Assembly: GCF_040807025.1 (NCBI RefSeq)
Contig: NC_090981.1
Location: 3,670,501-3,734,500 of the forward strand
DNA: 64,000 nt
Direction of reading: 5' to 3'
From: Struthio camelus
Taxonomy: Eukaryota > Chordata > Aves > Struthioniformes > Struthionidae
The notes below the pieces were generated by a model. That model saw only the letters and a list, made by a program, of their open reading frames with translations, was not told the DNA's origin and did not search any database. The translations under genes and the position numbers were made by a program. Shown here one piece after another: positions 61,501 to 64,000 of this stretch; the first letter of the stretch is position 1; the number at the start of each line of letters is the position of its first letter.

Positions 61501-64000
61501 CAAAAATGTGACAGTTGCCTGCAGAAAAGCCAGTTAAACTAAGGGTAAACCTGGCCATAGCAAGTAGTCCTGCCAAATATTATTCTTAGGGTGTTTCTGC
61601 ATAGCATTTTAGTTTGGAGCAGGAGCGTGCTTTTGAAATGAATCCCAACTTACCAAACTTTGCTTTGCATTGCAAAGCCACCAAAAGATGTGGCTCTAGG
61701 AGTGTGCTAATCCACATCAGCTGCTACTGGGCAGTGCATGGGACCACACTGGACTTGGCCCAAGGTAAAACCTGCCAGGACGCATGTAGTGTAGACACTG
61801 GGTCCTCAGCAGCAACTGCTTGGCCCTTTGATTATACTCCTGCTGAGCCACATGGCGTGCTGTGCAGGCACAGCCCTGGAGTATTGACTCAAGGGAGATG
61901 TTGCCAGCATTTCTGTTGGGAGGGAAAAGGCACTTTCTGATCCTTCACAGTGGGCTAGCTCAAGGAAAACACTGGGCTTTGGATCTGATTCACAGAGGAA
62001 AGCCAACGTACACCCATATGAAATTAAACTCACAAAAAAAGTTGACTTCTGTCTAGATGATAAATCTCAATCAAACTGTGGGTTTGCACTGGAAATTCTG
62101 TTGGTGGACAGCGATGGAAAAAAGGGTTAAAATGCAAATAAAGACAGGGAACTTTATTTGGAAAGATGTGGACATATGGTAATATCTACAACAAGCTCTC
62201 TGTCTGCATTACATGAAGTTAATGAAATCATATATTTACCTTGGTCATCATCACTTTGTATGCATAGAACTTTTTTCTTTTTCCTTTCCCAAGGACACCT
62301 TCAAACTTTTCAACAAAAAGCTGGGCTTCCCTGGGAAATGAGGGCAAAAGAGAGATATAGATGATGTGATGGTAAACAGGATATTGTCTCTACCACTGTA
62401 ATGTAATTTTTTGGTGTGTCCTAACCCCTCTCCCATCACAAATTTTTGTATAATACTGTTCCTTAGTAATATGCAGAAAAAAAGCTCTGATATGTTGTAT
62501 TTCACAGAAGACTAATCATACGCAGTGCAAACAGAAAAAGCAACTTGAGTCACTGCTCTAATTCAAATGTATCTGCTGACATCCAGTTAACGTTATCTAA
62601 TATTTGTCGTTTCAGTGTCTTTTGTTTGAAGTCCAACTACTGTCCATTTGTGCCACTTATAACCTGTTATTCATCCTTTGGGCCACTGATTCTTGTCCAT
62701 CTACCTAACAGAAATATATTTTCATTTTTTATTTTGGAGAGGTGTATACACTTATGGCCCTGGTTCCCCTGTGTCTACCCTGATTTAATTCAGTCCTTCA
62801 GAATTTCTGCATATATCGTCTTTAACTGTACCATTCTCAATCATTTCTTATACATGTAGCTTCAGTGGTCCCCAAAAGATTAATTCTTTCCTTATAAAGA
62901 TATGGAAATGAAATAATACCCTAATCATAACAAATATGAAAGGGAGATTTTTTTAATCGGTTTTAAAATGCATGATGTCCATGGATTAAAACAATAAAGA
63001 GATGAGATCAAGAATGTACTAATATTCCTCCATTCCATTGTCTCTCTATGGAGAAAATGTGCCTTAAAGGCCACATGTCCTGATCTAAAGCACTGGAAAA
63101 TAAAGTAAGATTTCTTAGCACTGAGTGTATGCATCAGAGTGAATAACTACTTTGCCATCAGGTGAGACTATTGCAAAGCATTGTGTATTATATTAGTTAT
63201 CACACTAAGTGCTTGGGGAAAAGTAGACAATTAGAAAAGTGTTAATTGTGATGCACATCTTTCTAGAAGCTATGCAGATAAGTTCACTGAGTGAAATTAT
63301 CACGCTTATAGCTGCATCCCACAGATTTTAGTCCCAAGAGCAAGTGAAAAGATTGTGTCAAACTGCAAAACCTGAAAATGACATGACATTCCTGAGACAA
63401 TGCAATATAAAGCTGCCAAATCCATCTTTCATTCTCTGGGAGCCCTCTGAGCACAGAGCCACTCCATCACCTTCTGTGAGCTCACACCTTCACCATGCCT
63501 GCAAGGCACCAGCTTGAGAGCTGGCTCTTCTCACCTCCCTAGGCAGTTGACATGCCTTTGCCACCATCTGAGTCCCAGCTTTCTTATTTGGGGATACAGG
63601 TTGGCAGAAGCGAAGAGGTACACACTACAGCATGGATCCCAAGCCAGTCACTCTTTTTTTTTTTTTTTTAATGTGGCACAAGGCACACACATTCAGATGG
63701 AAAAGTAAAACACTCCACCACCATGTATCCCATCACTTCACAGCTTCAAAGTGTTCTTCAGGAACTGAGTCAGTGTCTATTAAGGCTTTAGCTCCCTTAT
63801 TCTGACTTTTGTTCTTCCAGATCTCATGTGTCTTCTGAATCTTGGAGCCTGATCTTTCTATGCTTTAGCTAACTATGACACTAACTGAGCCCTTAGCTTT
63901 TTCCTTTGACTGTCCTCTGAGTACTTCAGAGATTTTCTGGCTCAGCACTAACATCTCATCCTTTCATTTTGATTCTCAAAACATTATCCTCTTAAATTCT

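Larger units (their letters stand above)
51051..64000. other. Long AT-rich intergenic stretch, no gene recognised
   Basis: About 13 kb with no recognisable exon, LTR or CR1. In human gene order GDA would follow C9orf85, but I found no GDA coding exon. It holds the palindrome at 56973-57010, tandem duplications at 57319-57361 and 57727-57774, a MIR-like segment near 58380-58500, and a T run near 63654-63669. A moderately GC-rich patch at about 61600-61950 has an open frame of 108 codons that I do not recognise and regard as probably non-coding. Confidence 0.5.

Noticed and set aside
1-64000. tRNA, rRNA, CRISPR array or bacterial-type operon
   Set aside because: No such structure is seen. Regular repeats are explained by CR1, LTRs or microsatellites, and the genes are spliced vertebrate genes.

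Overview
The window is bird nuclear DNA. It carries a single-copy spliced vertebrate gene, a CpG-island promoter, and about 15 kb of retroelements. The retroelements are CR1 LINEs with the avian ATTCTGTG-type 3' tail and solo LTRs with 5-bp target duplications. The ABHD17B / C9orf85 neighbourhood corresponds to human 9q21, which is sex-chromosome (Z) material in birds. The Z or W assignment is inference.

Host genes. ABHD17B lies on the minus strand with coding exons at 22263-22729, 12918-13097 and 11803-12022. These join to an intact 288-residue depalmitoylase with triad Ser170/Asp235/His264. Its promoter is a CpG island at about 28130-29130, shared head to head with C9orf85 on the plus strand. 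C9orf85 looks broken: the first exon (28970-29071) is heavily substituted, and the cysteine-rich exon (39088-39201) has a TGA stop between intact splice sites. I found no convincing second or last exon.

Mobile DNA. Two loci, 2794-8741 and 45751-51050, carry the same head-to-tail CR1 dimer. They are collinear with no net indel for about 4.8 kb and roughly 99% alike by eye, then differ by separate internal deletions. An opposed pair of CR1 reverse-transcriptase fragments (17163-18264 minus, 18519-19732 plus) sits in ABHD17B intron 2 and could fold into a roughly 1.1-kb hairpin. A further CR1 3' fragment is at 37383-38090 (minus). One LTR family gives solo LTRs at 14037-14880 and 31617-32566. 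A second family gives 40698-41201 (plus) and 30242-30742 (minus).

The rest (1-2793, 8742-11802, most introns, 51051-64000) is AT-rich intronic or intergenic sequence. It holds microsatellites, a near-perfect 38-bp palindrome at 56973-57010, two short tandem duplications, and possible ancient SINE and conserved non-coding segments. I see no bacterial-type systems, CRISPR arrays, rRNA or tRNA genes.
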